A DNA stretch of 51,925 bases from Clostridia bacterium (GTDB taxonomy: Bacteria > Bacillota > Clostridia > Oscillospirales > CAG-272), in NCBI GenBank assembly GCA_017462035.1, contig JAFTRY010000032.1:1-51925 (forward strand), written 5' to 3'. Positions 43,568 through 51,680 of the stretch are shown in pieces. A program made the translations under genes and the position numbers. Position 1 is the first letter of the stretch. Every line of letters starts with the position of its first letter. Below the pieces are notes generated by a model, which was not told the DNA's origin, made no database searches, and saw only the letters and a list, made by a program, of their open reading frames with translations.

Positions 43568-43596
43568 TTGAAAAAAGGTGCGGGATATGCTACAAT
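43568..43596 (+). promoter_or_regulatory. Sigma-A promoter of the carboxyltransferase operon
   Basis: TTGAAA at 43568-43573 and TACAAT at 43591-43596 with a 17-base spacer. Confidence 0.8.
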
Positions 43597-43677
43597 TGGA
43601 TTAAAATTGGGGTAGAATGGTTTACATGAAAAGAAACAAAAAATAAACCCTGAAATGTACAAATTGGAGGCAAATTT

Positions 43678-45045
43678 ATGGTACAAAATGACGAAAAAGT
43701 GTACGGTTTGTCAAAGGCAAGACTGGAGTCGATCTTCGACGCGGGAACCTTTGTGGAGCTGGGTGCTTATACAAAGCGTGCCGACTCCCGCGAGGAGCTT
43801 GAGAGCGTCGTGTGCGGCTACGGTGCCGTGGAGGGAAAGCTTGCGTTTGCTTTCGTTCAGGACAGCGGAAGAACCAAGGGAGCCTTTGGAGAGCGTCACG
43901 CCAAGAAGATCGGTGCTCTGTATGACCTGGCGATCAAGAACGGCGCGCCTGTGATCGGCGTGTTTGACAGCGCGGGAGCGGTGGTATACGACGGCGCGGC
44001 GGCACTGGCGGCATACGGAACTCTGATGAAGAAGATTTCCGTTGCCTCGGGCGTGATTCCCCAGATCGCCGTGATCGACGGTGTTTGCGGCGGATCCTCT
44101 GCCGTGGCGGCATCGATGTTTGACTTTGTGATAACGGTAAAGGACCGTTCTGAATTCTTTGTAAACGCCCCCTTCGTGGTGGGCGAGGCAAAGAGCGTGT
44201 CGGCTCAGGGCTTGACGGCGTATGAGGCGAAGGACGAGGCATCCGCCTTCGGATTCACCAGAGAGCTGGTTGCCCTTCTGCCCCAGAACAACGCCGACGT
44301 TGCTCTGGCAGAGAGCGGGGACAGTGCCAACCGTTCCGTTTCGGTAGACGGAAGTGCCTATGAGGTTGCCGACCTTCTCGCTACCTTGGCGGACGACGGT
44401 AGATTCCTCCGTCTGTATGGCGGCTATACCGAAAACGCCATGCTTGGATTTGCTTCCTTCGGCGGAAACGTGGCAGGCGTGGTCGCCTCCAACCCCGCAA
44501 AGAAGGGAATTTTGGATATTCGTGTGGCAAGAGCCGCCGCGAAGCTGGTTTCCTTCTGTGATGCCTTCGGCATCCCTGTGGTGACCTTGGTGGACAGTGA
44601 GGGACTGGATCAGAGCGCGGAGGCAGAGAGTGCCGCTTACGCCTCTGAGCTTGCCCGTCTGGCAATGGCTTATACCTCCTCCGACAACGGAAAGGTGACC
44701 GTGGTGCTGGGCAAGGCGTACGGTGCCGCCTTTACGCTCCTTGGCTCTAAGTCTGTGGGAGCGGACATGGCACTGGCACTGCCTACCGCTTGTATCAGCG
44801 TTCTTTCTCCCGAAGCGTCTGTTGCTTTCGTTTGGAATGATCGCGTAGGTGACGTTACCCGCGAGGAGCTGGAGAAGGAATGGAAAGAGAAGTGCGCGTC
44901 GGCGGCTGATGCGGCGGATGCTGGTGAGATCGACGATATTGTGGAGCCCTCGGAGCTTCGCCAGAGGATCTGCGCGGCACTGAATATGCTTGCCGCCAAG
45001 GCAAACGGTACTCCCGCCCGTAAGCGCACCGGTATGCCCCTTTGA
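43678..45045 (+). CDS. Divergent acyl-CoA carboxyltransferase (MmdA/12S-like), 455 aa
   Basis: The protein has the double crotonase fold of methylmalonyl-CoA decarboxylase alpha, propionyl-CoA carboxylase beta and transcarboxylase 12S. Matches include FGERHAKKIGALYDLAIKNGAPVIGVFDSAGA, GGSSAV where the oxyanion GG occurs, and the second-half AKLVSFCDAFGIPVVTLVDSEG and KAYGAAFTLLGSK blocks. It is about 50-60 residues shorter than usual. In the first half DSGGARIQEG of the family reads DSAGAVVYDG, and the GGA-H-SG-AH block is missing. The activity may therefore differ from that of the family. The start follows TTGGAGG. It leads the operon with OadG, the biotin carrier, OadB and OadA. Confidence 0.82.
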   Translation: MVQNDEKVYGLSKARLESIFDAGTFVELGAYTKRADSREELESVVCGYGAVEGKLAFAFVQDSGRTKGAFGERHAKKIGALYDLAIKNGAPVIGVFDSAGAVVYDGAAALAAYGTLMKKISVASGVIPQIAVIDGVCGGSSAVAASMFDFVITVKDRSEFFVNAPFVVGEAKSVSAQGLTAYEAKDEASAFGFTRELVALLPQNNADVALAESGDSANRSVSVDGSAYEVADLLATLADDGRFLRLYGGYTENAMLGFASFGGNVAGVVASNPAKKGILDIRVARAAAKLVSFCDAFGIPVVTLVDSEGLDQSAEAESAAYASELARLAMAYTSSDNGKVTVVLGKAYGAAFTLLGSKSVGADMALALPTACISVLSPEASVAFVWNDRVGDVTREELEKEWKEKCASAADAADAGEIDDIVEPSELRQRICAALNMLAAKANGTPARKRTGMPL

Positions 45046-45059
45046 TCGGAGGGATTCTC

Positions 45060-45515
45060 ATGAAGCTTAGTCTATTGATGAACGCTGCCCTGACCGTTCG
45101 GGAGAACGGAACCTATGAGCCCTTTTCCTCTGAGGCGTGGCGATACGCCGGGGAAATGACACTGCTGGGAATGGCGATGGTCTTCGCGGTTCTGGCAATT
45201 TTGTGGGGGATCTTGGCAATCTTTAAGCTGGTGTTCGCCGGAAAGACCCCCAAGGAGCCCAAGCCCCCAAAGACCCCGAAGGTGAAGGAAAGTAAGAAGC
45301 AGTCTGAATCCGCTCCCGCTGTTGACGACACGGTAGCGGCAGTGATCGCCGCCAGCATCCAGGCAATCCGCGAGGACGAGGCACAGAGCAACGCCGCCTT
45401 GGTGGCGATCCTCACCGCCGCCGTTAGTGCCTACCGTGCCGAGGAGGGAACCGAGGGCGGCTTCCGCGTGGTCTCCTTCAAGAGAGCGGGCGGAGCTTGG
45501 AACGCCAAGCGGTAA
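45060..45515 (+). CDS. OadG-family subunit of a sodium-pumping decarboxylase, 151 aa
   Basis: A single-pass membrane protein: a short extracytoplasmic head, one membrane helix at about 34-60 (TLLGMAMVFAVLAILWGILAI), then a cytoplasmic Pro/Lys-rich linker (PKEPKPPKTPKVKESKK) and a helical tail containing DDTVAAVIAASIQAIRED. That is the plan of OadG and related delta/gamma subunits, which assemble the carboxyltransferase, biotin carrier and OadB. The start at 45060 follows GGAGGG. It lies 14 bases after the carboxyltransferase gene. Confidence 0.87.
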   Translation: MKLSLLMNAALTVRENGTYEPFSSEAWRYAGEMTLLGMAMVFAVLAILWGILAIFKLVFAGKTPKEPKPPKTPKVKESKKQSESAPAVDDTVAAVIAASIQAIREDEAQSNAALVAILTAAVSAYRAEEGTEGGFRVVSFKRAGGAWNAKR

Positions 45516-45598
45516 AAACGGTCCGATGACGGACAATAAACAGAAAATCATTTTAAAAAATAATTTTATTCAAATCATGAAAGGTGAAGGTAAATCAA

Positions 45599-46024
45599 AT
45601 GAAAACTTATAATATCACTGTCAATGGCGTAACCTATGTTGTAAACGTTGAGGAGGTTGCCGGCGGTATTCCCACGGCTCCCGTATATGCGGCTCCCGTA
45701 GCTCCCGTAGCTCCTGTAGCTCCCGTAGCTCCTGCGGCTCCTGTAGCAGCACCCGCACCCGCAGCAGCACCCGCTCCCGCGGCAGCTCCCGCATCCACCG
45801 GCAGTGCCGGCTCCGTTGCCATCAAGGCTCCCATGCCCGGCAACATTATGAAGGTAAACGTGAAGGTGGGGGATGCCGTAAAGAAGGGCGACGTACTGGT
45901 GGTTCTTGAGGCAATGAAGATGGAGAATGACGTTTGCGCACCCCAGGACGGTGTCGTAGCAAGCGTGGAGGTGAACCAGGGCGCAACGGTTGAGACCGAC
46001 GCGGTTCTCGTTACCCTGAACTGA
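45599..46024 (+). CDS. Biotin carboxyl carrier protein, 141 aa
   Basis: The carrier that shuttles the carboxyl group between subunits. An N-terminal strand region (TYNITVNGVTYVVNVEEV) is followed by a long flexible Ala/Pro linker (repeats of APVAP and APAAAP, roughly residues 25-62). The biotinyl domain then follows, with Lys107 in the EAMKMEND motif, the residue that receives biotin. The domain is intact. The linker is encoded by near-perfect short repeats and may vary in length between strains. The ATG at 45599 follows AAGG-TGAAGG. Confidence 0.95.
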   Translation: MKTYNITVNGVTYVVNVEEVAGGIPTAPVYAAPVAPVAPVAPVAPAAPVAAPAPAAAPAPAAAPASTGSAGSVAIKAPMPGNIMKVNVKVGDAVKKGDVLVVLEAMKMENDVCAPQDGVVASVEVNQGATVETDAVLVTLN

Positions 46025-46076
46025 TTTCTTTTCAAGAGAATTTCGAACAATCTGACTGAAAGGAAAACAGTAGAAA

Positions 46077-47273
46077 ATGCTTGAGAAAATTCAAAACTTT
46101 TTAGAAACAACCGGCATTTACCGACTGTTTAACCCCGCCGAGACCGACGCGAACCAGGCGGTATGGTGGCAGACCGCGATCATGTTCGTCATTGCGGGTG
46201 TTCTCGTTTATCTTGCCATCGGCAGAAAATTTGAGCCCCTGCTTCTGCTTCCCATTGCCATCGGCATGCTTTTGACCAATATTCCCGGTGCCAACATGTT
46301 CCATTTGGACTTCTTTATCGGGGAGGAGATCAATTACGGTCAGATCCTTCACGGCGGAGGTCTGTTGGATCTGCTGTATCTGGGCGTGAAGCTGGGGATC
46401 TACCCTTGTCTGATCTTTATGGGAATCGGTGCTATGACCGACTTCTCCCCTCTGATCGCAAACCCCAAGAGTCTTCTCATCGGCGCGGGCGCACAGCTTG
46501 GCGTATTTGTGGCGTTCTCCGGAGCACTTTTGTCCGGCTTCTATACCCCCGAGCAGGCGGCAGCTATCGGTAGCATCGGCGGTGCCGACGGTCCCACGGC
46601 AATTTTGGTGACCAAGACCCTGGCTCCCGCGCTTTTGGGTGCCATTGCCATCGCGGCATACAGCTATATGGCACTGATCCCCATGATCCAGCCCCCTATT
46701 ATGAAAGGGCTTACCACTAAGCGTGAGCGTCAGATCAAGATGACCACCCTCCGTCCCGTTTCCAAGATCGAGAAGCTTCTGTTTCCCATCGTGGTGACCT
46801 TTGTGGTGGGTCTCATTGTGCCCGACGCACTGCCTCTCATTGGATGCTTGATGTTCGGCAACCTGCTGAACGTCTGCGGCGTGACCGACCGTCTGTCCAA
46901 GACGGCGCAGAACGAGCTGATGAATATCGTGACCATCTTCCTGGGTATTACGGTAGGTGCCACCGCCAGTGCGGAAAACTTCCTGCGCTTGCAGACGGTG
47001 CTGATCATCGTCCTGGGTCTGGTTGCGTTCTGTATCTCCACGGTAGGCGGCGTGCTCACGGCAAAGATCATGAACTGGATCACCGGCGGAAAGATCAATC
47101 CCCTCATCGGCTCGGCAGGCGTGTCCGCCGTTCCGATGGCGGCGCGTGTTTCTCAGCTGGTGGGACAGAAGGAGGATCCTTCCAATTTCCTTCTCATGCA
47201 CGCCATGGGTCCCAACGTGGCAGGCGTGATCGGCTCTGCCGTAGCGGCAGGCGTGTTCCTGTCCTGGTTCTAA
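46077..47273 (+). CDS. Sodium-pumping decarboxylase beta subunit OadB, 398 aa
   Basis: The membrane subunit that performs carboxybiotin decarboxylation and sodium export. It has the GGADGPTAI motif with its essential aspartate, [14 protein letters not shown], and the C-terminal [19 protein letters not shown] block. About ten membrane segments are visible. It is clearly related to the orphan protein at 19539 but belongs to a complete operon. The start follows GAAAGGA. The oadA-like gene follows 21 bases later. Confidence 0.94.
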   Translation: MLEKIQNFLETTGIYRLFNPAETDANQAVWWQTAIMFVIAGVLVYLAIGRKFEPLLLLPIAIGMLLTNIPGANMFHLDFFIGEEINYGQILHGGGLLDLLYLGVKLGIYPCLIFMGIGAMTDFSPLIANPKSLLIGAGAQLGVFVAFSGALLSGFYTPEQAAAIGSIGGADGPTAILVTKTLAPALLGAIAIAAYSYMALIPMIQPPIMKGLTTKRERQIKMTTLRPVSKIEKLLFPIVVTFVVGLIVPDALPLIGCLMFGNLLNVCGVTDRLSKTAQNELMNIVTIFLGITVGATASAENFLRLQTVLIIVLGLVAFCISTVGGVLTAKIMNWITGGKINPLIGSAGVSAVPMAARVSQLVGQKEDPSNFLLMHAMGPNVAGVIGSAVAAGVFLSWF

Positions 47274-47294
47274 CATATTAGGAGGTTAAGATAA

Positions 47295-48692
47295 ATGGCT
47301 AAGGTAAAAATTACAGAAACCGTTCTCCGCGACTCGCACCAATCGCTGATCGCGACGAGAATGACAACGGAAGAAATGCTTCCCATCCTGGCAAAGCTGG
47401 ATGAGATCGGCTACCACTCCCTGGAGGCGTGGGGCGGGGCGACCTTTGACTCCTGTCTCCGATTCCTCAACGAGGATCCCTGGGAGAGACTCCGCAAGAT
47501 CCGCCAGCAGGTAAAGAACACCAAGCTCCAGATGCTCTTCCGCGGACAGAATATCCTGGGCTACCGCCACTATTCCGACGACGTGGTGGAGTACTTTGTG
47601 CAGAAGTCCATTGCCAACGGAATCGATATTCTGAGAATTTTTGACGCGCTGAACGACCCGAGAAACCTTCGTACCGCCATTGAGGCGACCAAGAAGGAGG
47701 GCGGTCACGTCCAGGCGGCAATCAGCTACACCACAGGACCCGTCTATACCATCGAGTACTTCACGTCCTACGCGAAGACCCTGGAGGACATGGGTGCCGA
47801 TTCCATCTGTATCAAGGACATGGCAGGTCTGTTGAAGCCCTACGACGCTTACGATCTGGTGAAGGCATTGAAGGAAACGGTGAAGGTTCCGATCCAGGTG
47901 CATACTCACTATACCTCGGGTCTCGCTTCCATGACGCTCATGAAGTCCATCGAGGCAGGTGCCGACGTGGTGGATACCGCCATCTCTCCCATGGCAATGG
48001 GTACCTCCCAGCCTCCCACGGAGGCACTGGTAGCCTCCTTGGCGGGTACCGAGTACGATACGGGTATCGACCTGGCTAAGCTGGACGAGATCACCCGCTA
48101 CTTCGCGCCTCTCCGGGAGAAGTACCTGACAAGCGGTCAACTGGATCCCAAGATGCTGAAGGTCGACGTAAACGCCCTGATCTATCAGGTGCCGGGCGGC
48201 ATGCTTTCCAACCTGGTTTCTCAGTTGAAGCAGGCAGGAAAGTCGGATAAGCTCACCGAGGTGCTGGAGGAGGTTCCGCGGGTGCGTGCCGACGCGGGTT
48301 ATCCGCCTCTGGTAACACCCTCCTCTCAGATCGTGGGAACCCAGGCGGTGTTCAACGTCATCGGCGGGGAGCGTTATAAAATGGTAACGAAGGAATTCAA
48401 GGGCTTGGTACAGGGTCAGTACGGAAAGACCCCCGTGGAGATCGACGAGAGCTTCGCCAAGAAGATCATCGGTGACGCGGAGCGGATCACGGGCCGTCCC
48501 GCGGACGCGCTCGCTCCCGAGCTGGATGCGCTGAGAGAGAAGATCAGACCCTACCTGGAGCAGGAGGAGGACGTGCTGTCCTACGCCCTGTTCGAGCAGG
48601 TGGCACTGAAATTTTTTGAGTACAGAAAGGCAAAGAAGTACGGTCTGGACGCGGCTCACGCGGACGCAACCCTTGGCATCCACAACGCGTAA
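47295..48692 (+). CDS. OadA/5S-like oxaloacetate or pyruvate carboxyltransferase, 465 aa
   Basis: A TIM-barrel carboxyltransferase that moves CO2 between oxaloacetate/pyruvate and carrier biotin. It opens with ETVLRDSHQSLIATRM (metal-binding Asp), has the active-site Lys in CIKDMAG and the VHTHYTSG metal histidines, and a C-terminal helical domain. It has no fused biotinyl domain, since the carrier is separate (45599). The length fits the carboxyltransferase subunit alone, as in Propionibacterium 5S or pyruvate carboxylase subunit B. The start follows AGGAGG. It ends the operon. Confidence 0.94.
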   Translation: MAKVKITETVLRDSHQSLIATRMTTEEMLPILAKLDEIGYHSLEAWGGATFDSCLRFLNEDPWERLRKIRQQVKNTKLQMLFRGQNILGYRHYSDDVVEYFVQKSIANGIDILRIFDALNDPRNLRTAIEATKKEGGHVQAAISYTTGPVYTIEYFTSYAKTLEDMGADSICIKDMAGLLKPYDAYDLVKALKETVKVPIQVHTHYTSGLASMTLMKSIEAGADVVDTAISPMAMGTSQPPTEALVASLAGTEYDTGIDLAKLDEITRYFAPLREKYLTSGQLDPKMLKVDVNALIYQVPGGMLSNLVSQLKQAGKSDKLTEVLEEVPRVRADAGYPPLVTPSSQIVGTQAVFNVIGGERYKMVTKEFKGLVQGQYGKTPVEIDESFAKKIIGDAERITGRPADALAPELDALREKIRPYLEQEEDVLSYALFEQVALKFFEYRKAKKYGLDAAHADATLGIHNA

Positions 48693-48730
48693 AGCCTGAC
48701 GATCGTCAAATTGCTTTACGGTGATCCAAT

Positions 48731-48762
48731 TACCCGAAGGTCACTCTGACCTTCGGGTATTT
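48731..48762 (+). terminator. Intrinsic terminator of the decarboxylase operon
   Basis: ACCCGAAGGTC pairs with GACCTTCGGGT around ACTCT, followed by ATTTTGC. Confidence 0.75.
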
Positions 48763-48886
48763 TGCGCCGGATGGAAAGGATAGCCCTCCCGTCCTCCGGT
48801 GACCGGGCGGGGAAGCGGTCAAGATCCCACATTTGGCTTCGTTTCTCCAGGGCGAAAAAACTTTTTAACTTTTTTTCAAAAACCTA

Positions 48887-48915
48887 TTGCAATTTGAACG
48901 GTTTTATGGTATCAT
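48887..48915 (+). promoter_or_regulatory. Sigma-A promoter of rpsT
   Basis: TTGCAA at 48887-48892 and TATCAT at 48910-48915 with a 17-base spacer. Confidence 0.75.
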
Positions 48916-49013
48916 ATGTAAATGTATGGATGAATACGGAGCGTACCCTCTCATGCGCACCGTTGAAGTTTTGAAAGCTTGATTCAAAGTTACTCTAACG
49001 GAGGTGAAAATCG

Positions 49014-49274
49014 ATGCCGAATATCAAAAGCGCAAAGAAGCGTGTTCTGGTTACACAGACCAAGACCCTTCAGAACAAAATGTTCCGCACCCAGCTGAAG
49101 ACTGATATCAAGAAGTATCAGGCTGCTGTTGCTGCCGGTGATACCGCTCTCGCTCAGACAACCTACAAGGCTGCTGTGAAGAAGATCGACCAGGCTGCCG
49201 CTCGCGGAATCATTCACAAGAACGCTGCTGCTCGTAAGAAGAGCCAGTTCACGAAAGCTCTCAACAATATGTAA
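49014..49274 (+). CDS. 30S ribosomal protein S20, 86 aa
   Basis: A small basic helical protein that binds 16S rRNA early in assembly of the small subunit. The sequence opens PNIKSAKKRVLVTQTKTLQN, and ARGIIHKNAAARKKSQF in the C-terminal third is the family signature. The length is exactly as usual. The start follows GGAGGTGAAAATCG. It is transcribed alone between its own promoter and terminator, as is common for rpsT. Confidence 0.97.
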   Translation: MPNIKSAKKRVLVTQTKTLQNKMFRTQLKTDIKKYQAAVAAGDTALAQTTYKAAVKKIDQAAARGIIHKNAAARKKSQFTKALNNM

Positions 49275-49277
49275 TGG

Positions 49278-49322
49278 AAACCGTGCATAGTTCTCACCGC
49301 TATGTACGGTTCTTTTACTTTT
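49278..49322 (+). terminator. Intrinsic terminator of rpsT
   Basis: ACCGTgCATAG pairs with CTATGtACGGT, followed by TCTTTTACTTTTTT. The cysK start is 20 bases further on, so cysK may be expressed by read-through or from a promoter that I did not find. Confidence 0.75.
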
Positions 49323-49341
49323 TTACCGTGTAAAGGAGAAT

Positions 49342-50274
49342 ATGATGATATACAAGAATATAGCCGAACTCATCGGAAATACTCCCCTGTTTTACCCTGA
49401 GCAGTACTGCCGTTCCCGTAAGCTCTCGGCGCGTCTTCTCTGTAAGCTGGAGTATCGTAACCCGGCGGGAAGCGCGAAGGATCGGGTGGCAGAGTCCATG
49501 ATCCGTGACGCGGAGAAAAAGGGACTTTTGACGGCGGATTCGGTCATCATCGAGCCCACCAGCGGAAATACGGGCATCGGACTCGCCGCTGTCGCCTCCT
49601 CTCGGGGCTATCGGGTGATCCTGACCATGCCCGATACCATGAGCGTGGAGCGGAGAAAGCTTCTCCGTATGTACGGCGCGGAGCTGGTCCTCACCGAGGG
49701 TGCTCGGGGTATGCAGGGTGCCATTGACAAGGCAAAGGAGCTGGCGGAGTCTCTGCCTCATAGCTTTCTTCCTTCCCAGTTTGACAATCCAGCCAATGCC
49801 GAGGCGCACCGTACCGCTACCGGTCCCGAGATCTGGCGGGATGCCGAGGGACAGGTGGATATTTTTGTGGCGGGAGTCGGTACGGGCGGAACGCTTACCG
49901 GGGTGGGTGAATATCTGAGGTCTCAGAACCCTGACGTGCGGATCGTCGCCGTGGAGCCCAAGTCCTCCCCTCTGTTGTCTGAGGGTGTGTCAGGTCCTCA
50001 CGGCTTGCAGGGGATCGGAGCGAATTTCGTCCCCTCCCTGTTGAATTCCTCCCTCATTGACGAGATCCTTACCGTCAGCGAGGAGGAGGCGTACGAGGCG
50101 GGTCATGCCCTGGCGAAACGTGACGGGATCCTCTGCGGGATCACCTCGGGTGCCGCCCTCCACGCGGCAACGGTGCTGGCAAGCAGAGAAGAGAATCGCG
50201 GCAAGACCGTGGTCTGCCTGTTGCCCGATACGGGGGAGAGATACCTGTCCACACCCTATTTTGATTGCGAATGA
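49342..50274 (+). CDS. Cysteine synthase (O-acetylserine sulfhydrylase) CysK, 310 aa
   Basis: A pyridoxal-phosphate enzyme that makes cysteine from O-acetylserine and sulfide. The PLP lysine is Lys46 in NPAGSAKDR, the phosphate/substrate loop is TSGNTG (73-78), and the GVGTGGTLTGVGEYL and GITSGAA blocks are intact. The length is standard. Two adjacent in-frame ATG codons follow AAAGGAG; the second (49345) has the better spacing, so the protein may begin one residue later. No cysE is nearby. Confidence 0.95.
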   Translation: MMIYKNIAELIGNTPLFYPEQYCRSRKLSARLLCKLEYRNPAGSAKDRVAESMIRDAEKKGLLTADSVIIEPTSGNTGIGLAAVASSRGYRVILTMPDTMSVERRKLLRMYGAELVLTEGARGMQGAIDKAKELAESLPHSFLPSQFDNPANAEAHRTATGPEIWRDAEGQVDIFVAGVGTGGTLTGVGEYLRSQNPDVRIVAVEPKSSPLLSEGVSGPHGLQGIGANFVPSLLNSSLIDEILTVSEEEAYEAGHALAKRDGILCGITSGAALHAATVLASREENRGKTVVCLLPDTGERYLSTPYFDCE

Positions 50275-50283
50275 CCCATATGT

Positions 50284-50338
50284 GGGGACTGCTTCATCCG
50301 GCGCGTCTTTTGCGCCTGAACGGAGCGGTCCCTTTTTA
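50284..50338. terminator. Terminator between cysK and the convergent DUF6291-like gene
   Basis: GGGAC/GTCCC and GCT/AGC stems enclose an inner GGCGC/GCGCC hairpin; TTTTT follows on the plus strand. Confidence 0.75.
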
Positions 50339-51136
50339 CGGAAATAGAGGCGGATCTTCGGCGAGCTGTTCGTAGGAGCGAGCAAGGGATGCTTTGAAAA
50401 AATCCTCCACGTCGTAGGATTTATTCTCAGAAGGCTGGGCTGCTCCGCTTCGGGAGGAGGAAGAATACGTCTTTCGGTCACTTTGCCACCATTCCCATAA
50501 AACCTCTTCCGCGGATCTGCCCTGGGAGGCGGCGAATCGGAGGGCTCGCTCTTCTCTGGCTTGAAAATAATCCGGCGGAACGCCACGCCTCCAGAGCTCT
50601 TCTTTTTCTTCTTCGCGGAGCAGGGAAGCGGAGCGGGAGGCAGGAAAAGAGGCTTCCTCACGGTGCCGGTTCGATGGCTTTTGGTCAGATGCCCCACACG
50701 ATTCCTGTGTGCTGGTGTCTTCGGCGTGAGGAAGCTCATACTCCCTCTCCCTCTCCTTATCCGTATCACTTTCACTGTCATTATCCCTATCCCTATCACT
50801 ATCACTATCCTTATCACTATCGGGTTTTTTGGGTTCCGAAAAAAACCGTTCGGTTTCTTCGGCGGAAGATCGCTTGGGAGGTCTGCCGCCCTTTTTTCCG
50901 TTTTGGGCGTTGACCTCGCATTTGGCGCGGTAGGTCTCTCGATCCCGATCCAGGGTGTTTTTGATACAGCAGAACGCCATGTTCGCCAGATCGGGAAGGG
51001 GAGAGGTGAGGGTGTTTTGAGTCTCATATTCAAAGATTGCCGTGATCAGGGCACCTCTTTGTTCCATGTCCAAAAGACGGAACAGGTTTTCAAAATCGTG
51101 GTATAGCATGAAGCTTTTTCGTTGGGGCAGTGCCAT
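50336..51136 (-). CDS. DUF6291-like protein with phage-type N-terminal domain, 266 aa
   Basis: The N-terminal 90 residues, with KSFMLYHDFENLFRLLDMEQRGALITAIFEYE and AFCCIKNTLDRDRETYRAKCEVNAQNGKKGGRPPK, match a domain found in clostridial prophage and replication-associated proteins (DUF6291 type). A low-complexity Asp/Ser/Arg stretch (about 115-140), encoded by repeated six-base units, links it to a C-terminal region with ERALRFAASQGRSAEEVLWEWW. The start at 51136 follows AGAAAGGA at 13 bases; an in-frame ATG at 51166 has no site. No other phage genes are visible, so it may be a domesticated or stray gene. Function unknown. Confidence 0.75.
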   Translation of the reverse strand: MALPQRKSFMLYHDFENLFRLLDMEQRGALITAIFEYETQNTLTSPLPDLANMAFCCIKNTLDRDRETYRAKCEVNAQNGKKGGRPPKRSSAEETERFFSEPKKPDSDKDSDSDRDRDNDSESDTDKEREREYELPHAEDTSTQESCGASDQKPSNRHREEASFPASRSASLLREEEKEELWRRGVPPDYFQAREERALRFAASQGRSAEEVLWEWWQSDRKTYSSSSRSGAAQPSENKSYDVEDFFKASLARSYEQLAEDPPLFP

Positions 51137-51208
51137 GGCGTTGCGGTTTCCTTTCTTATTGTTCATTTGTGTTCATTCTTTGGGAGCGTCGGCTCTTTCT
51201 TTTTGCTT

Positions 51209-51262
51209 ATTATACACCAACCCATTGTCTCAAATAGTATCTTATAGTCTCACATAGTCTCA
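51209..51262 (-). promoter_or_regulatory. Promoter -10 with four phased TGAGACTAT-like repeats
   Basis: On the minus strand TATAAT (51214-51209) is preceded by TGAGAC units at 51262-51257, 51252-51247 and 51232-51227, with a weaker AGATAC at the missing ten-base register (about 51242-51237). The exact ten-base phase places all units on one face of DNA and over the expected -35 position, as for a repressor or activator operator. No good -35 exists, so the site may be activator-dependent. Confidence 0.6.
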
Positions 51263-51276
51263 AAAGAAGAGAAAAA

Positions 51277-51680
51277 TTTCCACCCGCCGAAGGACAAGAA
51301 AATCCCCCACACCAAAGTAACTTGACCATTTTCGGCTGGCGTTCACAGAACGCCCCTACGAGTTTGAGGAAGTTTTCCTGTCTTCATCCTACGGAAAATA
51401 AAGAATTACCGAAAAATTCCGTCCGTCGAAATCCACGATAATCCCACCAACCACCCGAAGGTGTTCGTATGAACCTTCGGGTGAGACTTTTTTCATAGCA
51501 AAGCCTCCCCGACGCATGAAGCGGCGGGGACGTAGGGGGATTTTCAAGGGGGAACGCCTTGAAAACGCTTTCTTCGCCATTCTTTGTCGTTCAACAAAGA
51601 ATGGCATAAGCCTACACCGAAGTAACTTTTCCATTCACTAAAGAATGACACAAAACCCGCACTAAAGTAACTTTCCCGTT
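51277..51680 (+). repeat. Dispersed hairpin repeat, copy 10 (forward) with an adjoining remnant
   Basis: At 51277-51330 the end of a 5' arm (GCCGAAGGACAAGAAA) is joined directly to a tail unit with no core, i.e. a deletion product. A complete copy follows: type-A arm, four-hairpin core (GGGGACGTAGGGGG variant) and two tail units. Confidence 0.9.
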
